In this document: positions 18,286 to 26,702 of the stretch, one piece after another
Layout of the letters: each line of letters begins with the position of its first letter
Numbering within the stretch: the first letter of the stretch is position 1
Assembly (NCBI GenBank): GCA_019351975.1
Contig: JABBOG010000005.1
Span: 1 to 64,000 of the forward strand
DNA from: Acidobacteriota bacterium
Lineage (GTDB): Bacteria > Acidobacteriota > Terriglobia > Terriglobales > Acidobacteriaceae
Direction: 5' to 3'
Length of the DNA stretch: 64,000 bases
Position numbers and translations under genes: made by a program
Notes under the pieces: generated by a model
The model's input: only the letters and a program-made list of their open reading frames with translations
The model's database searches: none
Told to the model about the DNA's origin: nothing

Positions 18286-18378
18286 TCTAGACTAACCCGT
18301 CCGCGCCCATCCCGGGTTACACAACGATCATCTCTCGCTCCACTCCTGCAAAATTCTCGTCCCACTCACCCGCCAGCC

Positions 18379-20139
18379 TCAATCCAGCGCCACCAGCAGC
18401 CCCTCCCCTGCCTCCACCACGACACTCCCCTCCACCCTCGATCCTGCACCATCCAGCAGCGTCGTCAGCACCACCGTCCCTGCCCCGCACGCCACCGTCG
18501 CCACCTCCGTCCCAAGATTCAGCAGCACCTGGAAGTCCGAGCTCACACCATCCTCCAGCCCCACCCTCCTGTACCGCAGCACTGACCCCTCCGCGCGCAC
18601 CTCCGCAATCCCTCCCGCATGCAGCGTGTCATGCCTTCGCCGCAACGCCAGCAGCCTCCGGTACAGCATCAGCATCGACTTCGCATCCGCCGCCTCCGCC
18701 GCAGCATTCTTCGTCTCCCACCCTTCCATCAGCGGCAGCCACGGCACCGCCTCCGGCGTCGTAAACCCCGCATGGGGCGCTCCCACCCACAGCATCGGAG
18801 ACCTCTCCGGGTCTCGTCCGCGCCCCTTGCCCGGCTCATTCTTCTCCGCCGGGTCCCTCACCTGGTCCGGCGCAATCGCCACATCCACCATCCCCAACTC
18901 ATCCCCGTAGTACATCGTCGGCGTCCCCCTCAGCGTCAGCAGCAGCATCGCCGCCGCCCTCGCCTGCGGCACACCGATCCGCGTCGCCAGCCGCGACTGG
19001 TCATGGTTGCCCAGCACATAGTTCGGCCACGCGCCCCCCGGCAGTAGTCCTTCATACCGCGTGATCACATCGGCAATCGCGTCCGCCGCCCACCGCGTTA
19101 AAATCAGATGAAAATTGAACGGCAGGTTCGCCCCGCTCAACTGCGGCGACCCCGCACCGTAGTACCGCACCAGCTGCTCCAGCGGCAAATAAATCTCCCC
19201 AATCAGCACCCGCCCCGAGCCCTTTCCTTTCTGGCTCTCATTCCCCAGCGCAGCGAAGGAAGCTGCATCCCGGCCCGCCACGTCTCCACCCAGCGTATCC
19301 CCAAACTCCTCCATCACCGCACGCATCGCCGCCACAATCTCCATCGTCTCCGGTCGGTCCGCGTTGTACACCGGCAGTACCCGCGTCACATCATGCTGCG
19401 CCCCGTTGTACTCCGGATTCGTCGGATTGTTCCGAAACTGAGCATCCTTGATCAGCAGCCACAGCACATCCATCCGGAACCCATCCACCCCCTTCTCCAG
19501 CCAGAAACGCATCGCCGCATACATCGCCTCGCGCACCGCCGGATTCCGCCAGTTCAGGTCCGGCTGCTCCTTCAAAAACGAGTGCAGGTAGAACTGCTGC
19601 GTCCCCTCATCCCACGTCCACGCCGGCCCGCCAAAGTGCGACATCCAGTTATTCGGCACCCTCTCCCGCGCCGGCCTCCATCCACCCAGCCCACCCGCGG
19701 TGGCTGCCGCCTCTCCCGCCGCCGGTGCCGGATCGCGCCACAGATACCAGTCGCGCTTCGCATTCGTCCGCGACGACCGCGACTCCACGAACCACGGGTG
19801 CTGGTCCGAGCTGTGATTCGGAACAAAGTCCAGAATCACCCGCAGTCCCTTCGCATGCGCCGCCGCCAGCAACGCATCGAAATCCTCCATCGTCCCAAAC
19901 ACAGGATCGACCCCCACATAATCCGCCACGTCATACCCAAAGTCCGCCATTGGCGACGGGTAAATCGGCGATATCCACACAGCATCCACACCCAGACCCA
20001 CAAGATAATCCAGCCGCGCCGTGATCCCGCGCAAGTCGCCCACGCCGTCCCCATTCGTATCCTGAAAACTCCTCGGATACACCTGGTAGATCACCCCCGT
20101 CTGCCACCACTGCGTCGCTAAAAACTCACTATCCGCCAT
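18379..20139 (-). CDS. GH13 alpha-amylase family glycosidase (oligo-1,6-glucosidase/alpha-glucosidase-like)
   Basis: GVIYQVYPRSFQDTNGDGVGDLRGITARLDYLVGLGVDAVWISPIYPSPMADFGYDVADY...VDGFRMDVLW...VLIGEIYLP...NYVLGNHDQSR. Confidence 0.94.
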   Translation of the reverse strand: MADSEFLATQWWQTGVIYQVYPRSFQDTNGDGVGDLRGITARLDYLVGLGVDAVWISPIYPSPMADFGYDVADYVGVDPVFGTMEDFDALLAAAHAKGLRVILDFVPNHSSDQHPWFVESRSSRTNAKRDWYLWRDPAPAAGEAAATAGGLGGWRPARERVPNNWMSHFGGPAWTWDEGTQQFYLHSFLKEQPDLNWRNPAVREAMYAAMRFWLEKGVDGFRMDVLWLLIKDAQFRNNPTNPEYNGAQHDVTRVLPVYNADRPETMEIVAAMRAVMEEFGDTLGGDVAGRDAASFAALGNESQKGKGSGRVLIGEIYLPLEQLVRYYGAGSPQLSGANLPFNFHLILTRWAADAIADVITRYEGLLPGGAWPNYVLGNHDQSRLATRIGVPQARAAAMLLLTLRGTPTMYYGDELGMVDVAIAPDQVRDPAEKNEPGKGRGRDPERSPMLWVGAPHAGFTTPEAVPWLPLMEGWETKNAAAEAADAKSMLMLYRRLLALRRRHDTLHAGGIAEVRAEGSVLRYRRVGLEDGVSSDFQVLLNLGTEVATVACGAGTVVLTTLLDGAGSRVEGSVVVEAGEGLLVALD

Positions 20140-20163
20140 ACCCTTAGGATGCTCCAAATAGCA

Positions 20164-20269
20164 GGGATTAGGAAACGGGGATTAGGATTGAACTGGCAGC
20201 ACCCTTACCACACAGCAAGCTTCCTATGCTTTAGTCCCTAACCCTGACCCCTAACCCCTAATCCCTAAC
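20164..20269. repeat. degenerate GGGATTAG / CCCTAAY repeats in inverted arrangement in a divergent intergenic region
   Basis: gggattagg at 20164-20172 and ggggattagg at 20177-20186; tccctaaccctgacccctaacccctaatccctaac at 20235-20269. Confidence 0.8.
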
Positions 20270-20270
20270 A

Positions 20271-20921
20271 ATGACCCTCGACACCCTCCTCCACGAAGCC
20301 GAAGTCGCCCACGGCCACCTTTGCGCCGGCCAGGTTCTCGGCGTCCGCATGGCGATGCTCGCCCTCGATCGCCTCGGCATCTCCGATCCCCGATCCCGCT
20401 ATCTCAGCGACGAATCCCTCAACCCCGACCGCAAGCGCCTCGTAACCTTCGTCGAAATCGACCGCTGCGCCACCGACGCCATCGCCGTCGTCACCGGCTG
20501 CCGCGTCGGCAAGCGCGCCCTCAAGCTCCGCGACTTCGGCAAGATGGCCGCCACCTTCGTCGATCTCAACCAGCGCCTCGCCGGCACCGATGATGACAAA
20601 GCCCTTAGCCACGACTACAAGGCCCTTCGCATCGTCGCCCTCGAGACCTCCAAAGCCCTCGCCCGCTCCCTCTACCCCGAACTCGACAAAAACGCCCAGC
20701 AGATGCGCGCCTACCGAGAACTCCCCGACGCCGACCTGTTCACCGCCACGTGGGTTCGCGTCCCCCTCCCACCCAACGAATTTCCCGGCTACAAAGGCAC
20801 CCGCGCCACCTGCGACGCCTGCGGCGAAGGAATCAACTTCGACCGCTTCATTGACCGCGACGGCGTCCGCCTCTGCCTCGCCTGCGCCACCCCATCCCTC
20901 CGCTACTACCACCCCTTCTAA
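20271..20921 (+). CDS. FmdE-family protein with C-terminal zinc-finger-like CxxC...CxxC
   Basis: HGHLCAGQVLGVRMAMLALDRLG...VEIDRCATDAIAVVTGCRVGKRALKLRDFGKMAATFVD; TCDACGEGINFDRFIDRDGVRLCLACA. Confidence 0.85.
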   Translation: MTLDTLLHEAEVAHGHLCAGQVLGVRMAMLALDRLGISDPRSRYLSDESLNPDRKRLVTFVEIDRCATDAIAVVTGCRVGKRALKLRDFGKMAATFVDLNQRLAGTDDDKALSHDYKALRIVALETSKALARSLYPELDKNAQQMRAYRELPDADLFTATWVRVPLPPNEFPGYKGTRATCDACGEGINFDRFIDRDGVRLCLACATPSLRYYHPF

Positions 20922-20928
20922 CCCCAAC

Positions 20929-20957
20929 AAAAAGGCCGCCTTACCGGGCGGCCTTTT
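20929..20957. terminator. bidirectional Rho-independent terminator
   Basis: aaaaaggccgccttaccgggcggccttttt between convergent genes; A-tract on one side, T-tract on the other. Confidence 0.9.
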
Positions 20958-20960
20958 TGT

Positions 20961-21392
20961 TTACCGATGTTCGCGTCCTCCGCGGTCTCCACCCCGCCCC
21001 CATCCCCCGCGATCGTCCCCTCCCCAACCACGCCGATCATCTCCTCCCCAGCCGCGCCTGTCATCCCCTCCCCATCCGCCACGGTCGCGCCATCCATCGC
21101 TATCTCCCCACCGGTAGCCCTGCGCATACGCTCCATCATCGCCGCCATAGTACCCATATGCCGGCGCACCATAGCCGTAGCCGTACCCATTCCCATACAC
21201 CGCCACCGGTGCCGGTGCGTAGTACGCCGGTCCGCCAAGCTGCACTGCTATGCCAAAACGTTGCGCCTGCGCCGCAGGAGCCGCCGCGAACACCCCAACT
21301 GCCAGCGCGGCCGTTATCACCGCACCGATCTTCATCCCGCGCAACTTCGCCATTGCGGTAAGCTTCTTCGTGACTCCAGATAGCTTCTTCAT
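20961..21392 (-). CDS. secreted Gly/Tyr/Asp/Arg-rich low-complexity protein
   Basis: Signal peptide (VITAALAVGVFAAAPAAQAQ), GYGYGYGAPAYGYYGGDD, C-terminal GWGGDDRR repeats. Confidence 0.7.
   Translation of the reverse strand: MKKLSGVTKKLTAMAKLRGMKIGAVITAALAVGVFAAAPAAQAQRFGIAVQLGGPAYYAPAPVAVYGNGYGYGYGAPAYGYYGGDDGAYAQGYRWGDSDGWRDRGGWGGDDRRGWGGDDRRGWGGDDRGGWGRGGDRGGREHR
20997..21092. repeat. 24-bp in-frame tandem repeat (~4 units) encoding GWGGDDRR
   Basis: tccccaaccacgccgatcatctcc / tccccagccgcgcctgtcatcccc / flanking diverged units. Confidence 0.85.
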
Positions 21393-21484
21393 ATCGTGCC
21401 TCCTGCATTGCGCTTGCTGCCGCCCTGCACTCTATACAAACGCACTTCGCCGCACCGTGTTGCGCGCAACTTCCTGCCGCCGCC

Positions 21485-22930
21485 GTGTTCACAGCCGATG
21501 ATCCCTATACACCTCCGACACACCTTCGAGCTACCATAGAGCAGCGCCGCACTACGATCGGAGTCCGCTTGAACCGCAGACAGTTTCTACGCAATACCAG
21601 CGCCATCGCCACCGCCGCAGCCCTCAAGCATCCGCCGCTCGCCTGGGCACAAGCGCCGCCAACGCCCGCCGACCACACCATCCGCATCGCTCCGATCCAC
21701 CTCGAAATTGCCCCTGGCAAGATTGTCAAAACCACCGCCTTCAATGGCCGCGTCCCTGGCGAACTCATTCGCCTGCAGGAAGGCAAAGCTGTCACCATCG
21801 ACGTCATCAACGACACCAATGTTGCCGACATCATCCACTGGCATGGCCTCCACATCCCATCCAAAGAAGACGGTGCCACCGAAGAAGGCTCTCCCGCCAG
21901 CGCACCGCACGGCGGCTCCCAGCGCTTCAACTTCATCGCCAAACCCGCCGGCTTCCGCTGGTACCACTCCCACATCTACGCCGGCCACAACCTCAACCGC
22001 TCCCTCTACACCGGTGAGTTCGGCTTCCTTATGATCGACCCTGCCTCCAACCCCGCACGCTACGATCAGGAGCACTTCCTCGCTCTGCACGACTGGAACG
22101 GTTTCATCGTCCCCGGCGAGAGCTTCCAGGAGATCGCCTACAACCACTCCACCATCAACGACAAGATGCTTGGCTTCGGCGAGCCCATCCGCGTCACCCA
22201 GGGCCAACGCATCCTCCTCCACGTGCTCAACGCCAGCCCAACCCTCATGCACACGCTTGCTCTGCCCGGCCACAAGTTCCTCGTCACCGCGCTCGACGGC
22301 AATCCGGTTCCCAAGCCGACCCTCGTCAATACCCTCCGTCTAGGCCCGGCAGAGCGCGTCGACGCGATCGTCCTCATGGATCAGCCCGGCGTCTGGGTCC
22401 TCGGCGAGATCGACGACGACCTCCGCAAGGCCGGTATGGGCCTCGTCATCGAGTACGCCAACAAGACCGGCGCAGCCCAATGGTCCGCCCCCGCCAACGA
22501 CGATTTCCACTACGAAACCTTCTCCGCCCCTATCCCCTCCAACACGGCTCCACCCGCCGATGAAGTCCAGATTCCGCTCGTCTTCAGGCCTAAATTCAAT
22601 GGCCCCGGAGACTTTGACCACTGGACCATCAACGGTCTCTCCTGGCCCAAAGCCAAACCGATCAAGCTCACCGAAGGTACCCGCTACCGCCTCATCTTCG
22701 ACAACCAGAGCAACGACATCCACCCCGTCCACCTGCACCGCCACACCTTCGAGCTCAAATCCATCAACAACAATCCCGTACAAGGCGTCATGAAAGATGT
22801 CGTTCTTACCCCCACCAACGCCAAAACCGAAGTAGCCTTCACGGCCGATAATCCCGGCCTCACGCTCTTCCACTGCCACCAGCAGGAGCACATGGACTCC
22901 GGCTTCATGATGCTCTTCGACTACGCCTGA
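21485..22930 (+). CDS. multicopper oxidase (laccase-like), Tat-exported
   Basis: LNRRQFLRNTSAIATAAALKH Tat signal; HWHGLH, WYHSH, HPVHLHRH, HCHQQEHMDSGFM copper-ligand motifs. Confidence 0.96.
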   Translation: MFTADDPYTPPTHLRATIEQRRTTIGVRLNRRQFLRNTSAIATAAALKHPPLAWAQAPPTPADHTIRIAPIHLEIAPGKIVKTTAFNGRVPGELIRLQEGKAVTIDVINDTNVADIIHWHGLHIPSKEDGATEEGSPASAPHGGSQRFNFIAKPAGFRWYHSHIYAGHNLNRSLYTGEFGFLMIDPASNPARYDQEHFLALHDWNGFIVPGESFQEIAYNHSTINDKMLGFGEPIRVTQGQRILLHVLNASPTLMHTLALPGHKFLVTALDGNPVPKPTLVNTLRLGPAERVDAIVLMDQPGVWVLGEIDDDLRKAGMGLVIEYANKTGAAQWSAPANDDFHYETFSAPIPSNTAPPADEVQIPLVFRPKFNGPGDFDHWTINGLSWPKAKPIKLTEGTRYRLIFDNQSNDIHPVHLHRHTFELKSINNNPVQGVMKDVVLTPTNAKTEVAFTADNPGLTLFHCHQQEHMDSGFMMLFDYA

Positions 22931-23007
22931 CGCGCAAGGAGAGACGATAATCGAAGCCTGAACAAACCGTCATCTTGAGCAATCTGCCGAAACGCTATCC
23001 TGTATCC

Positions 23008-23895
23008 ATGACCAGAGCGGTTGTCGCGCGTACCCTTGCAGCACTCTGCCTCACACTCGGAGGCTTACTCTCCTGCACCCCAGCCGCCGCGCACGCGCAG
23101 GACAACTACGAGATCCAGGTCTACCCCTCCGTCACCATCCCGGCAAAGGTCCTCCTCACCGAACTCCATAGCAACTACACCGCCGAAGGCGGTACAACTG
23201 TCCAGAACGGCTTCCTCCCCACGCAGGGCCAGGAGCACGAGACCATCGAGCTCACCCAGGGCATAAAAGATTGGGCCGAAGTCGGCTTCTACATCTTCAC
23301 CGAAGAGGAAAATGGCACCGGCGTTCAATGGGTTGGCGACCATATCCGCCCCCGCGTCCGCGCCCCTGACCGCTGGAACCTACCCGTCGGCCTCAGCGTC
23401 TCCAACGAGATCGGCTACGCACGCGCGCCCTACTCGAACCCCACCTGGTCCTGGCAGATTATGCCCATCATCGATAAGTCCATCGGCAAATGGTACGGCT
23501 CCGTCAACACCACCATGGTCTGGGACATCCACTCTGTCCCTCCGCCAAACACCTACACACCCATTGAGCGCCAGGCCTATTACCGCGACGTCGCCCCTAA
23601 GGGCGTCACCTTCGGCCCCGCCGCCACCCTCACCTATCAGCCCAATAAGTACTACAACTTCGGCCTCGAATACTACGGCTACTACGGCGGTCTCAACCAC
23701 ATCGTTTCACTGCACAACCAGCAGCAGCAGTTCTTCCCCGCCATCAACCTCTTCGTCTCCCCCAGGTGGGAGATCAACGCAGGCGTTGGCTGGGGAGCAA
23801 CTGCCTCCACCGACCACCTCATCGTCAAGGTCATCCTGGGCCACTACTTCAACTGGGGTCTCCCCAAACATACCCCCCTCCCCCCATTCCTGTAG
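23008..23895 (+). CDS. secreted/outer-membrane beta-barrel-like hypothetical protein
   Basis: Signal peptide (LAALCLTLGGLLSCTPAAAHAQ) and aromatic amphipathic strands (YNFGLEYYGYYGGLNH). Confidence 0.6.
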   Translation: MTRAVVARTLAALCLTLGGLLSCTPAAAHAQDNYEIQVYPSVTIPAKVLLTELHSNYTAEGGTTVQNGFLPTQGQEHETIELTQGIKDWAEVGFYIFTEEENGTGVQWVGDHIRPRVRAPDRWNLPVGLSVSNEIGYARAPYSNPTWSWQIMPIIDKSIGKWYGSVNTTMVWDIHSVPPPNTYTPIERQAYYRDVAPKGVTFGPAATLTYQPNKYYNFGLEYYGYYGGLNHIVSLHNQQQQFFPAINLFVSPRWEINAGVGWGATASTDHLIVKVILGHYFNWGLPKHTPLPPFL

Positions 23896-23922
23896 ACCAC
23901 AGCATACGAATGCCTGCGTAAT

Positions 23923-25164
23923 CTACGGCTCGACTCGCCCGTCCATCGTCTCCCGCACCACACGGCCTGCGGCATTCAACCCCACCGTCCCCTCCAGCGC
24001 CGTCCGTCCCGCATCGTGCATCCACCCGCCCATAAACCGCGGGTCTCGGAACGTCACCACCTTCGCGACGTCTCCGCCTTCGCCAACGAATACGGCATCC
24101 GGGCGCACCACATCTACAATCGGCATCGGAGACCAGTCCAGATACACCCGCCCCAGCTTGCTCTCCTCGGCCGTCAAGACCGCCTTGCTCCGTCCCGGCT
24201 TCGCATACGTCGAATCCCCCATCGTCAACGTTCCTGAACCGCCCGTATCGATCTCTGCCAACTGATACATCGGCCCGAAGTCCATCACGCCCGCCCACCG
24301 AAACGGGCTTAAAGGATCAGGGCTCGCCAAGGCACGCTGCACCTGTAAATATCGCGGTACCGCCTCCCCCGCCAATAAGTCCGGTTGGCCAACGTCCGGA
24401 AGCGCTTTGTCCTGCTGTTCGCTGCTTGCTGCCTCCGTACCGCTGTCCGGTGCTGCTACACTCTGCGCCATCTCCATCCGGATCGCCTGCCCGTGTTCTA
24501 CCTCCCGCAGTCCCCACCAGCCCACCACCCCGAGCAACGCCGCAATCGCCCATCCCCGCGCCGGAAATGCCTGCCGCTTCGCTCCCACCTCCGATCCCAC
24601 CAGGCCAAACACCCACGGTAGCGTCAGCGCTCCCAGCAACATCGCAAACATGACCGGATCGAAGATGAACACAATCGACGCGGCGTACCACTTATCCACG
24701 AACGGGAAAAACGGCCGTAGACCATAGTTGTTCGTATAGTCCAGCAGCAGATGACTCAGCAGCGCAAGTATCGCCAACCCATACAGAACACCCCACCGAA
24801 CAGGTGCCGCATTCAAAGGCTTCTTAACTCGCCTTCGATCATCGAATCCTTGGGAATGTGTGGCGGATCTTTGGCCGCTGATCTCTTTTGCGTCAGCATT
24901 GCCCCTCTCCTGATACACACGCCATCGATGCCACGCATATACGCCTGCAACGATAAAGGCTGCCTCGAAAGGCAGCCCTAGAAACGTATGCGTAATCCCG
25001 CGGTGGTGCTGAAACCCGTCGATCGGCCCACGCAGGCTCCACAACGTGTCTATATCGGGGAACTCTGCTCCAACCACCATCGTCAGAGTCGCGTAAGCCG
25101 CCGTTCTGTTGAATCCGGTCCGCGCCAGACAGCCACCTGTTAACAGATGAGTAACGGGCTCCAT
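23923..25164 (-). CDS. membrane-bound metal-dependent hydrolase (YdjM/DUF457 family)
   Basis: MEPVTHLLTGGCLARTGF...GAEFPDIDTLW...FQHHRGITHTFLGLPFEAAFI...LLSHLLLDYTNNYGLRPFFPF. Confidence 0.88.
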   Translation of the reverse strand: MEPVTHLLTGGCLARTGFNRTAAYATLTMVVGAEFPDIDTLWSLRGPIDGFQHHRGITHTFLGLPFEAAFIVAGVYAWHRWRVYQERGNADAKEISGQRSATHSQGFDDRRRVKKPLNAAPVRWGVLYGLAILALLSHLLLDYTNNYGLRPFFPFVDKWYAASIVFIFDPVMFAMLLGALTLPWVFGLVGSEVGAKRQAFPARGWAIAALLGVVGWWGLREVEHGQAIRMEMAQSVAAPDSGTEAASSEQQDKALPDVGQPDLLAGEAVPRYLQVQRALASPDPLSPFRWAGVMDFGPMYQLAEIDTGGSGTLTMGDSTYAKPGRSKAVLTAEESKLGRVYLDWSPMPIVDVVRPDAVFVGEGGDVAKVVTFRDPRFMGGWMHDAGRTALEGTVGLNAAGRVVRETMDGRVEP

Positions 25165-25171
25165 CGCGCCG

Positions 25172-26164
25172 CTATCGGGGCATGGCGATTGAGTGATACG
25201 CGAGCGTCTGCTGCTTCGCCATCGCCGCCTCTGCCTCCCACGCCTCTGCTTCTTCTGAGACCTCACGTTCACGTGCGTCGTCACGCTCTTTGGCCCACTT
25301 CGAAGCCGCAGTTAGCACCGTCAGCTCCGCCGGCGCCAACATATCCGGCGTGAACCCTGCAATAGCGACAAATCCGGGCTCGTCACCCAACGCCTCCGAA
25401 ATCGCATTCCAAAGGAAATACGGCGACGTCGTCGGCAACAATACCATCTGCCGCTTAGGCTCCGGCATCGCAAAATACGTTCCCCAAACCAACAACGCGA
25501 CACACGAACCCATCGCGCTGACCGCGTAAACAGGCGAATAAAGAGATTGCGCCCCTGTTGAGGATATCCATGCGGACTCAATGAGTCCCACTACCGCAAA
25601 AACGCCAAGACCAAGACTGACCCCAAAAATATGGCTCCTGTAGGTAAGTCCAAGATATCTGGTCGAAAAACACACAAATAGCAAAAGACACAGGATCAAT
25701 ACATTGATTGCTTGTTGCATTTGTCCTGCCAGCATTGCTCCATAAAACGGGCCCACTGCATGAGGGCCCATTGCGAGAGCAATGGAGAGAGCAACTGCAA
25801 CGCCAGCGATCCAACGAAATACTATCTTACCTGCCCGGTGCAACCCTTCAAGCGGCTTCATCGCTTGCCGGAACACGCCGTAAATGACTAGTACAAGAAG
25901 TGTGCTCTCAACGAAGAAAAGAATCCAATGGGAATAAAAGTAGATATCGTAACCAAGAACCTTGGATATTCCAAGGTTCTTGCGGAAAAACAGTATCGGC
26001 GCGGAAATGACTTCCTCAAAACAGGTAATAGCTACAAAGCCTGCAAGAACCGAAAATTGACGAATCAATTTCTTCCGGGCCATGAGAATGAATAGGCATA
26101 CACCGATAAGGAGTTCACCGAACATCGCATACTCTAATAACAACTTCGTACCCACGGCTATCAC
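25172..26164 (-). CDS. multi-pass membrane protein of unknown function
   Basis: ORF 330 aa with at least six hydrophobic segments and a charged C-terminal tail. Confidence 0.65.
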   Translation of the reverse strand: MIAVGTKLLLEYAMFGELLIGVCLFILMARKKLIRQFSVLAGFVAITCFEEVISAPILFFRKNLGISKVLGYDIYFYSHWILFFVESTLLVLVIYGVFRQAMKPLEGLHRAGKIVFRWIAGVAVALSIALAMGPHAVGPFYGAMLAGQMQQAINVLILCLLLFVCFSTRYLGLTYRSHIFGVSLGLGVFAVVGLIESAWISSTGAQSLYSPVYAVSAMGSCVALLVWGTYFAMPEPKRQMVLLPTTSPYFLWNAISEALGDEPGFVAIAGFTPDMLAPAELTVLTAASKWAKERDDAREREVSEEAEAWEAEAAMAKQQTLAYHSIAMPR

Positions 26165-26241
26165 CTCCCTGCGCGTTCATACTATCCGAGCGTCCAGGGC
26201 GATGCAAGCAGTATCTTAGCACCGAGTACGATTCTGCAAGA

Positions 26242-26421
26242 TTAATCCAAACCGCAGGTGCTCCCGGGCATGCATACTGGCGCGGGCGTGCAAACCATGC
26301 CAGCTTTGGGAGCCATCACTTTAGCTTCGCCGCTCTTTGCCGTGGATGCGTAGATGGAGGAGGCGCTGAAACCGACGACGGCGAGGGCGAGGACGAGGCT
26401 GCGAACGATTGTGTTTCCCAT
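26242..26421 (-). CDS. small secreted Cys-containing protein (59 aa)
   Basis: ATG at 26421 preceded by AAGGAG; signal peptide MGNTIVRSLVLALAVVGFSASSIYAS; C-terminus CTPAPVCMPGSTCGLD. Confidence 0.65.
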   Translation of the reverse strand: MGNTIVRSLVLALAVVGFSASSIYASTAKSGEAKVMAPKAGMVCTPAPVCMPGSTCGLD

Positions 26422-26563
26422 TTTGGTATTTCTCCTTAGAAGGTGTAAAAAGATTTCAAAGATTTCTCTGGACAACCAGACATTTCCAACATAAGGTTGT
26501 AATTGTTGTAAGTCCATCCTTTTCAAATACATAACTAGTTACTATTTAGTTAATATTACTGAA

Positions 26564-26582
26564 GTACCGTACCAAAGTGAAA
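26564..26582. repeat. short repeat copy 1: GTACCGTACCAAAGTGAAA
   Basis: Matches copy 2 (29868-29890) except for a 4-nt GCGC insertion. Confidence 0.8.
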
Positions 26583-26702
26583 ACTTTTGTCTTGCTGAGG
26601 CAATCCGTTTGAGTAGCAACTGCGTACACGAATCCATCAGGCAAGTTCTGTGGCGACCCCGCTGACCTCCCCGCCTTCTGGCGCGTATGCTCGTCTTAGA
26701 CC

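Noticed and set aside
24685-24700. TTATCCAC string considered as a DnaA box supporting an origin
   Set aside because: Single near-match inside a coding gene, no cluster and no dnaA/dnaN nearby.
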